A stretch of DNA of 43,021 nt from Alphaproteobacteria bacterium (GCA_022827685.1 JAJEIH010000103.1:1-43021), one strand, 5' to 3'; counted from the stretch's first letter, positions 20,254-29,192 are shown. Program-made: numbers and translations. The notes: generated from the letters alone by a model not told the origin.

Positions 20254-22435
20254 CGTGGTGTCGGCCCCGTTCCGGCTCCAGGGCGGCCTCTCCGCGCCGG
20301 AAAACGATCCGCGCACGGGCACCGCCGGCCTCGCCATCCTCCAGATGAAGCGCCGCGTCCTGATCCTCGACGATCTTCTGGACGATGGCAAGTCCGAGAC
20401 CCGCGCCGCGCCGTCCCTTGGTCGTGACATAGGGTTCGGTCAACCGGTGCCGCAATTCCGCGGGAAAGCCGGGCCCGTCGTCTTCCACCGATATCTCGGT
20501 CCGCCCGGGCGATTCGCAAAGCGCCACGAGGATGCGGCTGCCGCCGCTGTTTTCGAGCGCCTGAATCGCATTCAGAAGAAGGTTGGTTAAGGCCTGGCCG
20601 AGCAATTGCGCATCGCAGACCTGCAGGACGGGACCGCCGGGCAGGCGCATCTCGATATCCAGGCTAGGGGCGGCTTCCCGTTGCAGAAAAACCGCCCGGC
20701 GAACGATGTCGGCGAGGTCGGCCTCCGCCGGCGCGGGAGCCGGCATGCGGGCGAAGGACGCGAACTCGTCCACCATCCGGCGCATGTCGTCCACCTGGCG
20801 CACGATGATGTCGATGCACAGGGAAAAGGTTTCGGGGTCGTCCTCGATCTCCTTTGCATAGCGCCGGCGGAGGCGCTCTGCGGCGAGCTGGATCGGCGTG
20901 AGCGGATTCTTGATCTCGTGGGCGATGCGGCGCGCAACATCGGACCACGCGGCCATGCGCTGCGCGGACTGCAGGTCGGTTATGTCCGCGAATGTGAGCA
21001 CAAAGCCGCCCCGCTCGTCGGGCGAAGGTTCCGCGGTGACGCGAAGCTGGAAGGCGCGCAGTTCGCGGTTGCGCTCTATTGCAACCTCGGTTTCGACGGA
21101 CCGGTCGGGCCGCCGGGCCGCTTCCTCCAGAGCCGCACCGAACGCAGGCACGACATCGACCAGCGGGCGGTCGAGATGCTCCATCAGATCCACTCCAAGC
21201 AGGTCGGAGGCGACCCTGTTGGGCAGATGCACCCGGCGTTCCGCATCCAACCCGACCACGCCGACCGCGACGCCGGCCAGAACGGCTTCCGTGAACCGCC
21301 GCCGCTCCTCCAGTTCGAGATTTGCGTCGATGAGCGCGGTCTGCTGGCGCCCCATCTGATCGGTCATGCGGTTGAAGGCCCGGCCCAGCGCGTCGATCTC
21401 GCCGCCTTCCCTGGTGCCTACCCGCACCCGCGCGGTCAGGTCTCCGCCGCGCACCCGGTTGGCTGCCGAGATGAGGTTCGTGATCGGCTCCGCGAGCTGC
21501 GCGGCCATATTGAACCCCACCCAGATTGCGGCGAACACGAACAGGGCGGCCACCGTCGCGAACATCATCGCGAATGTGTATTCGATCGTCGTGCGCTGCC
21601 CCTCGAACGATTCATACTCCGCCACGGCCGAGCGCACCCGCGTGACCTGGTTGACCACGATGGGGTCCACATACCGCCCGATATAGAGGAACGTCTCTTC
21701 GAGGCCGGCGATGCGCAGCAGGGCGCCGAGCCGGTCTCCGTCCCTGTCTTCCAGAATGGCGACCTCGCCGCGCCGGGCCGCCTCCAGCGCCCATTCGGGC
21801 ACGGGCGAAAAGACCACGCCGAAGGAGAACATCGAGCGCGCCAGCACCCGTCCTCCCGCCTCCACAACCTGGGCGTCGGAGAGGGACCTCGCGCCGGCCT
21901 GCGATTCGAGGACATTCTCGAGGGCCCGCGTGTTGGCGAACAGCAGCGGACCGCCGCGGCTCAGATCGTTCGCCATGGCCAGCGCGTCGGAGACGAGCAC
22001 GCGCCTGTGCTCTTCCACATAGGCCTCGGCCACCGCGAGCGACCGGTCGAGGGCGGTTTGCACACGCTGGCTGAACCATCCGTGCAGGCCGTAGTCGAAA
22101 AACAGCACGGTAAACAGCGCAACGAGCACCGTCGGCACCAGCGCGACCGCGGTGAACAGCACGGCGAGGCGCACATGGAGCTGGGAGCCGCCGCGGCGGC
22201 GGCGGCGTTCCCGCCACAGCGCCGCCATCCGGTATCCGACCACCGACGCCAGCAGGACCAGCAGGACGAGGTCTATAACCAGCAGGATGACGACATTGTC
22301 GACGGTCGGCGGAATGAAAGGCACCGCGCCGGTCATCGCCAGATAGGTAAGCACTCCGGAAAACGCCGCGAGGCCGGCGAAGGCGAACGCCGCCCATCTC
22401 CGCACCGCCGGCAGGCTCTCGAAGCGCGCCGCCAT
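20246..22435 (-). CDS. ntrY: Sensor histidine kinase NtrY
   Basis: The 729-residue membrane kinase has three N-terminal transmembrane segments (about residues 13-35, 43-65 and 85-108), a periplasmic sensor region of about 170 residues, and another membrane helix near residue 290 (MMFATVAALFVFAAIWVGF). A HAMP linker, a PAS domain (ADITDLQSAQ near its end), and the DHp and catalytic domains follow. The phospho-acceptor is His506 in [18 protein letters not shown]1 and G2 boxes follow (NLLLNAIQALE, DDGPGFP, GLGLAIVQKI). The ATG at 22435 shares its A with the ntrC stop (TGATG). The signal sensed by NtrY is not settled; a redox role has been proposed in some species. Confidence 0.95.
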   Translation of the reverse strand: MAARFESLPAVRRWAAFAFAGLAAFSGVLTYLAMTGAVPFIPPTVDNVVILLVIDLVLLVLLASVVGYRMAALWRERRRRRGGSQLHVRLAVLFTAVALVPTVLVALFTVLFFDYGLHGWFSQRVQTALDRSLAVAEAYVEEHRRVLVSDALAMANDLSRGGPLLFANTRALENVLESQAGARSLSDAQVVEAGGRVLARSMFSFGVVFSPVPEWALEAARRGEVAILEDRDGDRLGALLRIAGLEETFLYIGRYVDPIVVNQVTRVRSAVAEYESFEGQRTTIEYTFAMMFATVAALFVFAAIWVGFNMAAQLAEPITNLISAANRVRGGDLTARVRVGTREGGEIDALGRAFNRMTDQMGRQQTALIDANLELEERRRFTEAVLAGVAVGVVGLDAERRVHLPNRVASDLLGVDLMEHLDRPLVDVVPAFGAALEEAARRPDRSVETEVAIERNRELRAFQLRVTAEPSPDERGGFVLTFADITDLQSAQRMAAWSDVARRIAHEIKNPLTPIQLAAERLRRRYAKEIEDDPETFSLCIDIIVRQVDDMRRMVDEFASFARMPAPAPAEADLADIVRRAVFLQREAAPSLDIEMRLPGGPVLQVCDAQLLGQALTNLLLNAIQALENSGGSRILVALCESPGRTEISVEDDGPGFPAELRHRLTEPYVTTKGRRGAGLGLAIVQKIVEDQDAALHLEDGEAGGARARIVFRRGEAALEPERGRHHDA

Positions 22436-23883
22436 CAGCGCAGGCCGCGAACCACCGGAATTTCGAGATACCGGATCTTCTTGCGCAGCGTGTTCCGGTT
22501 GAGGCCGAGAATTTCCGCGGACCTGATCTGGTTGCCGTTCGTCGCCGCCAGGCAATGCTGGATCAGCGGGCGCTCCACCTCGCGGACGATGCGTTCGTAA
22601 AGGCCCGCCTCCGGAAGGTTGTCGCCGTCGAGCGCGAAGTGCCGGCGCAAGTGAATGTCCACCGCCTCGGCAAGCGACTCGGCCCGTTCCGTGCGCGCGG
22701 GAAGCTCGTCGGACGCCTCCTCGGCGATCTCCGCCAGTTCCGCCTCGACGATGTCGATGCCGACCGTGTCCTGCGGGTAAAGGGCGGCGACCCGCCGGAT
22801 GAGGTTTTCGAGCTCGCGGACATTGCCGGGCCAGGAATAGGCGCGCAGGCGGCGCATCGCTTCGCTGTCGATCGTCTTGGCGCCGAGGCCCTCGCGGCGC
22901 GCGACGGCAAGGAAATGGGCTACGAGCTCCGCAATGTCCTCGCGGCGATGGCGCAGCGGCGGCACGCGCAGCGGCACCACGTTCAGCCGGTAGAAGAGGT
23001 CCTCCCGGAACAGCCCCTGCCGGATGGCGAGGCGCAGGTCGCGGTGGGTGGCGGCCACGATGCGGACATTGGCGCGGAGCGGCTGCCGGCCGCCGACCCG
23101 GGTGTATTCGCCCTCCTGCAGCACGCGCAGAAGCCGGGTCTGCGCTTCCATCGGCATGTCGCCGATCTCGTCGAGGAAGAGCGTGCCGCCTTCCGCCTGC
23201 TCGAAGCGCCCGGCCATGCGCTGCGAGGCGCCGGTGAAGGCCCCGCGCTCATGCCCGAACAATTCGGCTTCGATGAGGTCCTTCGGGATTGCCGCCATGT
23301 TGATGGCGACGAACGGTCCGTTGCGCCGGGCGCCGTAGTCGTGCAGCGCCCGCGCGATGAGTTCCTTTCCGGTGCCGGACTCGCCGGTGATCGTCACCGT
23401 GAGGTCCACGCCGACCAGCCGCGCGACCACCCGGTAGATTTCCTGCATCGCCGGCGAACGGCCGATCAGCGGCAGGCGGCCGGCCTCGTCCTCCTCCCGC
23501 TCGACCGGCGGGTCGGCCAGCGGCGCGCTCAGCGCGCGCTGCACGATGCCGATCAGCTCCGCGATGTCGAACGGCTTGGGCAGATATTCGAACGCGCCTC
23601 GCTCGGCCGCCTTGACGGCGGTCTGCAGGGTGGACCTGGCGCTCATCACGATGACGCGCAGCTCTGGCCTTCGCCGGCGGATCCGGGGCACCAGGTCGAG
23701 GCCGTTCTCGTCCGGCATCACCACATCGGTAATCACCAGGTCGCCCTCGCCGTCCTGCACCCAGTGCCAGAGCGTGGCGGCATTGCTGGTCGCCTTCACC
23801 TCATAGCCGGCCCGTCCGAGCGCGTGGCTCAGCACGGTGCGCACGGCGCGGTCATCGTCGGCGACAAGAACGGTGGCGCTCAC
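22435..23883 (-). CDS. ntrC: Nitrogen regulation response regulator NtrC
   Basis: The 482-residue sigma-54-dependent activator has a receiver with Asp53 ([13 protein letters not shown]), an AAA+ domain with GESGTGKE (167-174), the sigma-54 contact loop GAFTGA (214-219), [20 protein letters not shown], and a Fis-type DNA-binding domain ending [12 protein letters not shown]. It activates glnA, amtB and similar genes when phosphorylated by NtrB under nitrogen limitation. It overlaps the ntrB stop by four bases and the ntrY start by one base, so the four regulators form one tightly coupled unit. Length is normal. Confidence 0.96.
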   Translation of the reverse strand: MSATVLVADDDRAVRTVLSHALGRAGYEVKATSNAATLWHWVQDGEGDLVITDVVMPDENGLDLVPRIRRRRPELRVIVMSARSTLQTAVKAAERGAFEYLPKPFDIAELIGIVQRALSAPLADPPVEREEDEAGRLPLIGRSPAMQEIYRVVARLVGVDLTVTITGESGTGKELIARALHDYGARRNGPFVAINMAAIPKDLIEAELFGHERGAFTGASQRMAGRFEQAEGGTLFLDEIGDMPMEAQTRLLRVLQEGEYTRVGGRQPLRANVRIVAATHRDLRLAIRQGLFREDLFYRLNVVPLRVPPLRHRREDIAELVAHFLAVARREGLGAKTIDSEAMRRLRAYSWPGNVRELENLIRRVAALYPQDTVGIDIVEAELAEIAEEASDELPARTERAESLAEAVDIHLRRHFALDGDNLPEAGLYERIVREVERPLIQHCLAATNGNQIRSAEILGLNRNTLRKKIRYLEIPVVRGLR

Positions 23884-24956
23884 CGCACACCTCCTTCCTC
23901 GGTATCTACAGGCAGCAGGACGCGAAAGACAGTGCGCCGGGGCTCGCTCTCGAAGGCGACGGCGCCGGCATGCTCGTCCACGATCTTGGCGACGAGCGAG
24001 AGGCCGAGCCCCTGCCCGCCCTGCTTGCCGCTCACGAAGGGGTCGAACAGCGTCCTGTGCAGCTCCTCCGGAATGCCGCGGCCATTGTCCTGCACGGTCA
24101 CCTCGAGCGGCAGATGTATGCGCCTGCCGCTCCCGGAAACCGCAAGCCTCTCGCCGTGGCGATAAACGGTGCGCAACAGGATCTCGCCGCCGTCTTCGGG
24201 GCAGGCCTCGGCGGCGTTCTTCACGAGGTTGAGAAACACCTGCACCAGCCGGTCATGGTCGCCCGGGACCGGCGGCAGCGAGGGGTCGTATTCCTCCACG
24301 AACGCGATCTTCGAGGCGAACCCCGTCTCGGAAACCTTCCGCACCCGGTTCAGCACTTCGTGGATATTGACGGGCTTGCGGTCGAGGCCGTCCGGCCCGG
24401 CGAATGCTTCCATGCGGTTGACGAGCGCCGCCACCCGGTCCGCCTCCTCGCGGATGAGCGCCGCCAGCTCCCGGTCGCCCGTATCGACATTCGCCTCGAT
24501 AAGCTGGGCGGCGCCCCGGATTCCGGCAAGCGGGTTCTTGATCTCGTGGGCGAGCATGGCCGCCATGCCGCCGACGGACCGCGCGGCGCCCCGATGCACG
24601 AGGTGCCTGTCGATCTCGCGGGCAAGCGTCATCGGCACGAGCATGACCGCCACGGCCCCTGCCTCCTCGGCGACGGGAGACAGTTGCGCGACCGCCACGG
24701 GCAGCTTCACGCGCGGCGTCTCGACGGAAACCTCGTATTCGGTGAGGTTGACGCCCTGCTCGCGCACGGTCTCGATCATGCCGAACAGGGGGTGGTCCTC
24801 CGGCAGGATTCGGCTGAGAGGCTGCCCCAGGGCCTGCGGCGCGCCTGTGTTCAGCAAGCCCTCCGCGGCCGGGTTGAAGGAGGTGACCGCGCCGGTCCGG
24901 TCCACCGTCAACACCGCCGCGCTCAGGGCGGAAATTATCGCCGCTGCATCTGTCAT
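23880..24956 (-). CDS. ntrB: Nitrogen regulation sensor kinase NtrB
   Basis: This soluble 358-residue kinase/phosphatase of NtrC has an N-terminal PAS domain ([20 protein letters not shown]), phospho-acceptor His137 in [18 protein letters not shown], then an N box (LVKNAAEAC), G1 (DNGRGIPEE) and G2 ([14 protein letters not shown]). Its activity is normally controlled by PII protein (GlnB). I chose the ATG at 24956; an upstream in-frame ATG at 25013 would add a hydrophobic MIMICAIAIP stretch that overlaps the promoter-like sequence. In many relatives a dusB (nifR3) gene precedes ntrB; here the upstream neighbour is ispDF, divergent, and dusB is absent. Confidence 0.95.
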   Translation of the reverse strand: MTDAAAIISALSAAVLTVDRTGAVTSFNPAAEGLLNTGAPQALGQPLSRILPEDHPLFGMIETVREQGVNLTEYEVSVETPRVKLPVAVAQLSPVAEEAGAVAVMLVPMTLAREIDRHLVHRGAARSVGGMAAMLAHEIKNPLAGIRGAAQLIEANVDTGDRELAALIREEADRVAALVNRMEAFAGPDGLDRKPVNIHEVLNRVRKVSETGFASKIAFVEEYDPSLPPVPGDHDRLVQVFLNLVKNAAEACPEDGGEILLRTVYRHGERLAVSGSGRRIHLPLEVTVQDNGRGIPEELHRTLFDPFVSGKQGGQGLGLSLVAKIVDEHAGAVAFESEPRRTVFRVLLPVDTEEGGVR

Positions 24957-24984
24957 GGCCGTCCGAAGTGCCTGTTTTGTGACC

Positions 24985-25013
24985 GGGATAGCGATTGCAC
25001 AAATCATAATCAA
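24985..25013 (-). promoter_or_regulatory. Candidate promoter for the ntrB operon
   Basis: Minus-strand TTGATT (25008-25013) is followed after 17 bases by TATCCC (24985-24990), in a noticeably AT-rich patch of the 120-base ntrB/ispDF gap. Transcription would start about 22 bases before ntrB. GATTGCA occurs twice in the same strand sense nearby (24993-24999 and 25019-25025, 26 bases apart) and might be a binding site. I saw no convincing NtrC site or -24/-12 promoter. Confidence 0.3.
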
Positions 25014-25076
25014 CTATGGATTGCAGCGATCGACCCGTTGCGCCGCCGCCGCGGTTCTGGAATATGCTCTGCCGCC

Positions 25077-26201
25077 ATGCGGGACCGGATCGCCCTTATC
25101 GTCGCGGCAGGCCGCGGAACGCGCTTCGGCGGCCCGGAGCCCAAGCAGTATCTGCCCCTGGGCGACAGGACGGTTCTGGCCGCCGCCGCGATGGCGCTCC
25201 GCCCCTTCATGCCGGTCGCCTGCGTCATCCATCCCGACGACGGCGGGCGCTACCGCGCGGCGACCGCCGGGCTCGACCTCCTGCCGCCGGTCTTCGGGGG
25301 GCCGGACCGGCAGGCGAGCGTCCGCAACGGCCTGGAGGCGCTGGCCGCCGATCCGCCGGGGCATGTGCTGGTCCACGACGCCGCGCGCCCGGACCTCCCT
25401 CCGGCGGTCGTGCGGCGCATACTGGAGGCGCTGGAGACGCATGACGGCGCAGCGCCCGGCCTGCCCGTCGCCGATACGCTGAAGCGGGTGGAGGACGGCC
25501 GGTCCGCCGGCACGGTCTCCCGCGACGGGCTCTGGCGCATCCAGACGCCCCAGGGCTTCCGCTTTTCCGCCCTTCTCGAAGCCCACAGGCAGGCCGCTCC
25601 CGGCGCGTTTTCGGACGACACGGCGCTTGCCGAGGCCGCCGGCCTGAGCGTCGCCGTGGTCGAGGGCGACGCCAGGCTCGAAAAGGTCACGGAACCCGGC
25701 GACGCGGCCCGGCTTTCTGCTCCCGACATCCGCACCGGCAATGGCTTCGATGTCCACCGGCTGGTGCCGGGCGACGGCGTCACCCTCTGCGGCGTCCGCA
25801 TTGCGCATGACAGGGCGCTTGCCGGCCATTCCGACGCCGATGTCGGCATGCACGCGCTCACCGACGCGATCCTCGGCGCACTGGCCGACGGCGATATCGG
25901 CCGGCATTTCCCGCCGAGCGACCCCGAATGGCGCGGCGCGGCCTCCGAGCTGTTCCTCGCCCATGCGCGCGACATCGCGTCCGCCCGGGGCGCCCGCATC
26001 CTGCATTGCGATGTCACGCTGGTCTGCGAGGCGCCGCGCATCGGCCCCCACCGCGACGCCATGCGGGCCGAACTCGCGCGCATACTGGCCATTCCGGCGG
26101 ACCGGGTGTCCGTCAAGGCGACGACCTCGGAGCGGCTGGGCTTCACCGGGCGCGGCGAGGGCATTGCCGCCCAGGCCACGGCGACCCTGTCGCTGCCGTG
26201 A
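25077..26201 (+). CDS. ispDF: Bifunctional IspD/IspF isoprenoid synthesis enzyme
   Basis: The 374-residue fusion catalyses two steps of the MEP pathway. The IspD half (residues 1 to about 215) forms CDP-methylerythritol, with LIVAAGRGTRFGG, VLVHDAARPDLP and WRIQTPQGFRF. The IspF half (about 220-374) forms the cyclic diphosphate, with GNGFDVHRL (metal ligands Asp225 and His227), DADVGMHALTDAILGA, HFPPSDP and TTSERLGFTGRGEGIAAQA. Fused ispDF is common in alphaproteobacteria. The ATG at 25077 opens directly into the nucleotide-binding motif. It diverges from ntrB, and its stop overlaps the pgpA GTG (GTGA). Confidence 0.95.
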   Translation: MRDRIALIVAAGRGTRFGGPEPKQYLPLGDRTVLAAAAMALRPFMPVACVIHPDDGGRYRAATAGLDLLPPVFGGPDRQASVRNGLEALAADPPGHVLVHDAARPDLPPAVVRRILEALETHDGAAPGLPVADTLKRVEDGRSAGTVSRDGLWRIQTPQGFRFSALLEAHRQAAPGAFSDDTALAEAAGLSVAVVEGDARLEKVTEPGDAARLSAPDIRTGNGFDVHRLVPGDGVTLCGVRIAHDRALAGHSDADVGMHALTDAILGALADGDIGRHFPPSDPEWRGAASELFLAHARDIASARGARILHCDVTLVCEAPRIGPHRDAMRAELARILAIPADRVSVKATTSERLGFTGRGEGIAAQATATLSLP

Positions 26202-26668
26202 AGCCGGAACACCCTGTCGCCACCGTCTTCGGTCTGGGCCGCCTCCCCGGAGCGCCGGGAAGCTGGGCCTCTCTTGCCGCCCTGCCCCCGGCCTGGGCGA
26301 TCGTCTGGGCGGGCGGACCCTGGGCGCTGGCCGCCGCCGCCGTGCTGCTGGGCCTCGCCGGCTGCCATGCGGCCTCGCGCCACGAGCGCGAAACGGGCGA
26401 GCGCGACGCCGGCGCGGTCGTGGTCGACGAGGTCGTGGGGCAATGGCTGGTGCTGGCGACGCTGCCGCTCGACCTCCTCGCCTACGCACTCGGCTTCGCC
26501 GCCTTCCGCCTGTTCGACATCGCCAAGCCGCCGCCGATAGGATGGATCGAGCGCAGGATCGCCGGCGGCGCGGGCGTGATGGCGGACGACGTGGCGGCGG
26601 CGGCCTGCGCGGCCGCGCTGCTCCATCTTGCCGATTGGGGGCTGGGACATGGCGTTCTTTTCGGATGA
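26198..26668 (+). CDS. pgpA: Phosphatidylglycerophosphatase A
   Basis: The 156-residue inner-membrane enzyme removes the phosphate from phosphatidylglycerol phosphate to make phosphatidylglycerol. PgpA features are FGLGRLPGAPGSWASLAALP at the N-terminus, the acidic active-site stretch DAGAVVVDEVVGQWL near residue 70, FRLFDIAKPPPIGWIER near 107 and VMADDVAAA near 128. There are about three hydrophobic segments. The start is GTG at 26198, coupled to ispDF by a four-base overlap; its 3' end overlaps pncC by 20 bases. The three genes are one transcript. Confidence 0.93.
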   Translation: MKPEHPVATVFGLGRLPGAPGSWASLAALPPAWAIVWAGGPWALAAAAVLLGLAGCHAASRHERETGERDAGAVVVDEVVGQWLVLATLPLDLLAYALGFAAFRLFDIAKPPPIGWIERRIAGGAGVMADDVAAAACAAALLHLADWGLGHGVLFG

Positions 26669-27158
26669 CCTGCTGGAAGCGGCGGAAGCCCTGCTCGACG
26701 CATGTCGCGCGAAGAGCCTCCGGCTGACGACGGCCGAGTCCTGCACCGGCGGCCTCATCGCCTCGCTGATGACGGAGATACCGGGCTCCTCCGACGTCGT
26801 CGGGCGCGGCTTCGTCACCTATTCCAACGAGGCCAAGCAGGAAATGCTCGGCGTCCGCGCGGAAACCCTCGCCGCCCACGGCGCGGTCAGCGGCGAAACG
26901 GCGCGGGAAATGGCGGCCGGCGCGCTCGCCCGCGCCGGGCAGGACGCCCATCTCGCCGTCGCCGTCACGGGCGTGGCCGGCCCGGGCGGCGGTTCGGCCG
27001 AAAAGCCGGTCGGCACGGTCTGGCTGGCGGTGGCGGCCGCCGGCGGCGAAACGGCGGCGTCCAGACGCCATCTCGACGGCGACCGCGCAGAGATACGCCG
27101 CGCCGCCGTCGAATGCGCCGTCGCCATGCTGCGCGCCGCCGCCGGGCGCGCCGGCTGA
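26649..27158 (+). CDS. pncC: Nicotinamide-nucleotide amidase (CinA C-terminal domain protein)
   Basis: This 169-residue stand-alone CinA C-terminal domain deamidates nicotinamide mononucleotide to nicotinate mononucleotide in NAD salvage. The catalytic motif LTTAESCTGGLIAS gives Ser31, the expected nucleophile, and VAVTGVAGPGGGSAEKPVGT near residue 105 is the second signature. The N-terminal MoCF-like domain of full-length CinA is absent, as in PncC of many proteobacteria. I chose the ATG at 26649 because the conserved domain begins there; an earlier in-frame start would lie deeper inside pgpA. Confidence 0.92.
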   Translation: MAFFSDDLLEAAEALLDACRAKSLRLTTAESCTGGLIASLMTEIPGSSDVVGRGFVTYSNEAKQEMLGVRAETLAAHGAVSGETAREMAAGALARAGQDAHLAVAVTGVAGPGGGSAEKPVGTVWLAVAAAGGETAASRRHLDGDRAEIRRAAVECAVAMLRAAAGRAG

Positions 27159-27386
27159 CGCCCCGGGGGCTTACGGCAGCATCCCGCAGGGGCCGCAGTC
27201 CGGCGAACTACCCGTCCGAGGTCCGACAACGGCGCCATGCTGCGCCGGCCGTGAAGGAGGCGCCGTTCGGGGAATCCCCACCGGCGGGCGGGACCTGTTG
27301 CAGCGGCGCGACACATTCGGGGCGCCCGTGGCCCTGCCGTCCTGAATCGGGAAATCGAGCCTTTTTACCGTCGCAGGACGGCCACA

Positions 27387-27404
27387 GGAATTATGGGAAA
27401 TTCC
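27387..27404. promoter_or_regulatory. Palindrome upstream of the porin gene
   Basis: GGAATT and AATTCC (27387-27392 and 27399-27404) form a perfect dyad with a six-base centre, 25 bases before the porin ATG. It lies in an AT-richer stretch of the otherwise GC-rich 271-base gap, so it may be an operator or a short leader hairpin. The start-codon region itself contains a second near-palindrome, GAGAAATTTCCTC (27432-27444). I saw nothing else supportable in 27159-27386. Confidence 0.3.
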
Positions 27405-27429
27405 AGCAGAACGTCCCGCAACGGGGATT

Positions 27430-28857
27430 ATGAGAAATTTCCTCATGACGACCGCGGCCGCCGGCGCGCTTGCATGCGCCGGGTTTACGGTCGCGGGGCC
27501 GGCCTCGGCGGCTGACATGCTCAGCCTCGGCGTGGGCGGCTACATGGAAAATTGGGTCGGCTACGCCAACCGCGACGACAAGGGCGTGGACGGCGGCTTC
27601 GACGTCCAGCAGGACGCGGAAATCCACTTCTCGGGCTCGCTCGAGTCCGACAGCGGGCTGAAGTTCAGCGTGCATGTCGAGCTTGAGGCGGCCAACGAGC
27701 AGCATATGGATGGCAGCGAACCTGCATCGGGTGCGGCAAAGGGCGACGACACCGAGATCGACGAGTCCTTCGTGCGCATGAGCGGCGAGTTCGGCACGAT
27801 CGAGATCGGCCAGCGCGACCCGATCCATGCGCGCACGCATTATGCGGCGGGCTTCGGCGCGGGCATCGGCATCAATGCCGGCGACACGCAGAACTGGGTC
27901 CCGGGCGTTTACCTGGAGACCGCGGGCTGGACGATCCCCGGCGACAACCGGAACATCATCTACATCACGCCGCGCGTGAACGGCGTGCAGGTGGGCGTGT
28001 CCTACGGCCCGGACTCGAAGAACGAGAACTCGGCCGGTGGCGACCCGAAGAACAATGACGACTCGGTGTGGGCCGCGGGCATCAACTTCAACGAGACGGT
28101 CGGCGACATGTCGATCAAGGTCTCGCTGGGGCATGTCAATGTCTCGAACACCGGCATGACCACCTTCGACCTCGACGGGGACAATATGTTGTCCGACATG
28201 CGTCACACCCAGGCCATGAAGGACATGGACGACATGATGAAGGGTCACGACGACAAGACCTTCACCAATGTCGGTCTCCAGGTCGGCATGGGCGCGTTCA
28301 CCTTCGGCGCTTCCTTCGCTACTCGCGACGATGGCGCCTACGTGTCCAAGTGCTATGCGATGGGCACGGCCGGAGTACCGGCAATTGATGCAGCAGCCGC
28401 CACCGCGACTACCCCCAGAGTGGCGGCCGTCGAGGCGGCCGCCGAAGGCGACATGATTGCCTGCGACCGCAGCAACGCGGTCTTCGCAGGTGAGAGGGCA
28501 GCTTTCGCTGGCACCGCTGACTCTACCGATTCTACCAAGTTCGTTGAAGAGGCCGTCGTCGGCGACGCGACCGTCAACGCGATGCACAAGTTCGTCGAGG
28601 ACGAGTCCAAGCAGTCGGACACCTGGGCGGTCGGCATCAGCTACTCGGACGGCCCGATGTCGGTCAGCATCGACCACATGAGCCACGAGCGCGAGAACGG
28701 CGACGAGCGGACCGCGACCGGGCTCTCGGCCGGCTACAAGCTGGCGCCGGGCGTGGACTGGAAGTCGTCGATCATCGCCATCGAGGACGACACCGCGAAC
28801 AAGGGTGCGGGCTCGGAAGGCACGATCTTCGTGACCGGCCTGGACATCCACTTCTAG
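27430..28857 (+). CDS. Outer-membrane porin (Gram-negative porin family)
   Basis: The 475-residue protein has a Sec signal peptide (residues 1 to about 27, cleaved after ASA), an acidic mature domain of alternating strands, and ends in phenylalanine (GLDIHF), the usual C-terminal signal for beta-barrel assembly. GTIEIGQRDPIHA near residue 122 is reminiscent of the conserved porin strand next to the constriction loop. A Met/Asp-rich loop lies near residues 248-278. A longer Ala/Thr-rich loop near 309-375 has lower GC and different codon use; Cys308 and Cys345 there could form a disulfide. It should allow diffusion of small solutes. It has its own terminator and is probably strongly expressed. 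Confidence 0.9.
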   Translation: MRNFLMTTAAAGALACAGFTVAGPASAADMLSLGVGGYMENWVGYANRDDKGVDGGFDVQQDAEIHFSGSLESDSGLKFSVHVELEAANEQHMDGSEPASGAAKGDDTEIDESFVRMSGEFGTIEIGQRDPIHARTHYAAGFGAGIGINAGDTQNWVPGVYLETAGWTIPGDNRNIIYITPRVNGVQVGVSYGPDSKNENSAGGDPKNNDDSVWAAGINFNETVGDMSIKVSLGHVNVSNTGMTTFDLDGDNMLSDMRHTQAMKDMDDMMKGHDDKTFTNVGLQVGMGAFTFGASFATRDDGAYVSKCYAMGTAGVPAIDAAAATATTPRVAAVEAAAEGDMIACDRSNAVFAGERAAFAGTADSTDSTKFVEEAVVGDATVNAMHKFVEDESKQSDTWAVGISYSDGPMSVSIDHMSHERENGDERTATGLSAGYKLAPGVDWKSSIIAIEDDTANKGAGSEGTIFVTGLDIHF

Positions 28858-28882
28858 GCCGTCCCCTCACAGGGACTGACGG

Positions 28883-28912
28883 GCGGGCCGCCTCCGGGCG
28901 GCCCGCTTTTTT
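28883..28912 (+). terminator. Rho-independent terminator of the porin gene
   Basis: A perfect 10-base-pair stem (28883-28892 with 28897-28906), a four-base TCCG loop and a run of six Ts (28907-28912) start 25 bases after the porin stop. This is the clearest intrinsic terminator in the window. Confidence 0.92.
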
Positions 28913-28925
28913 CGCGCCCGCCGCT

Positions 28926-29037
28926 TCAATCTCTCTCCTCCCCCTCAATCTTTCTCCTCTCCCGCTTGCGGGGGAGGCCGGGAGGGGGCCGGCGGCCGCG
29001 CGGCCCGGCAAAGGCCCGGGAGGCTGGGAGGGGGCTG
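28926..29037. repeat. CTCCC-GCTTGCGGGGGAG intergenic repeat, left island
   Basis: The stretch holds two tries at a TCAATCT(C/T)TCTCCTC lead-in, then CTCCCGCTTGCGGGGGAGG (about 28958-28976) and a GGCCGGGAGGGGGCC tail. It continues with further G/C-rich palindromic pieces such as GGCCGCGCGGCC. The same lead-in, core and tail occur at 42311-42354 in the right island. The palindrome has no T-run after it, so it is more likely a dispersed repeat than a terminator. Confidence 0.6.
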
Positions 29038-29095
29038 TGGCGGCGGGTGCGGCAATGTGTTCATTATATGCAGGTAATATTTCTCCTTTGGAGGC

Positions 29096-29122
29096 TTGCA
29101 TTTCAGAAAACAGTGGTATGAT
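29096..29122 (+). promoter_or_regulatory. Candidate promoter of the left leader cassette
   Basis: TTGCAT (29096-29101) lies 15 bases before TATGAT (29117-29122), and the latter is preceded by TG-G, forming an extended -10 element (TGGTATGAT). The patch 29060-29122 is clearly AT-richer than its surroundings. A promoter-like pair occupies the matching place in the right-hand copy (42197-42225). The spacing of 15 is short, so the extended -10 would matter. Confidence 0.45.
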
Positions 29123-29192
29123 GGGTCCGAGGGAAGAGGCATCCGGAGCCGCTTCCCGCTCGCGCCGGCCCGGTGCGGAACGACCCCGATTC

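Noticed and set aside
24957-25076. Sigma-54 (-24/-12) promoter or NtrC site before ntrB
   Set aside because: No GG-N10-GC pair or TGCAC-N5-GTGCA-like dyad was found; only a weak sigma-70-like pair is visible.
27159-27429. tRNA or other stable RNA gene in the porin upstream gap
   Set aside because: No cloverleaf arms, T-loop GTTCGA pattern or CCA-end arrangement could be found here or elsewhere in the window.
28954-28995. CTCCCGCTTGCGGGGGAG hairpin as a transcription terminator
   Set aside because: No T-run follows on either strand, and the same sequence recurs in the right island, so a dispersed repeat fits better; the porin terminator is at 28883-28912.
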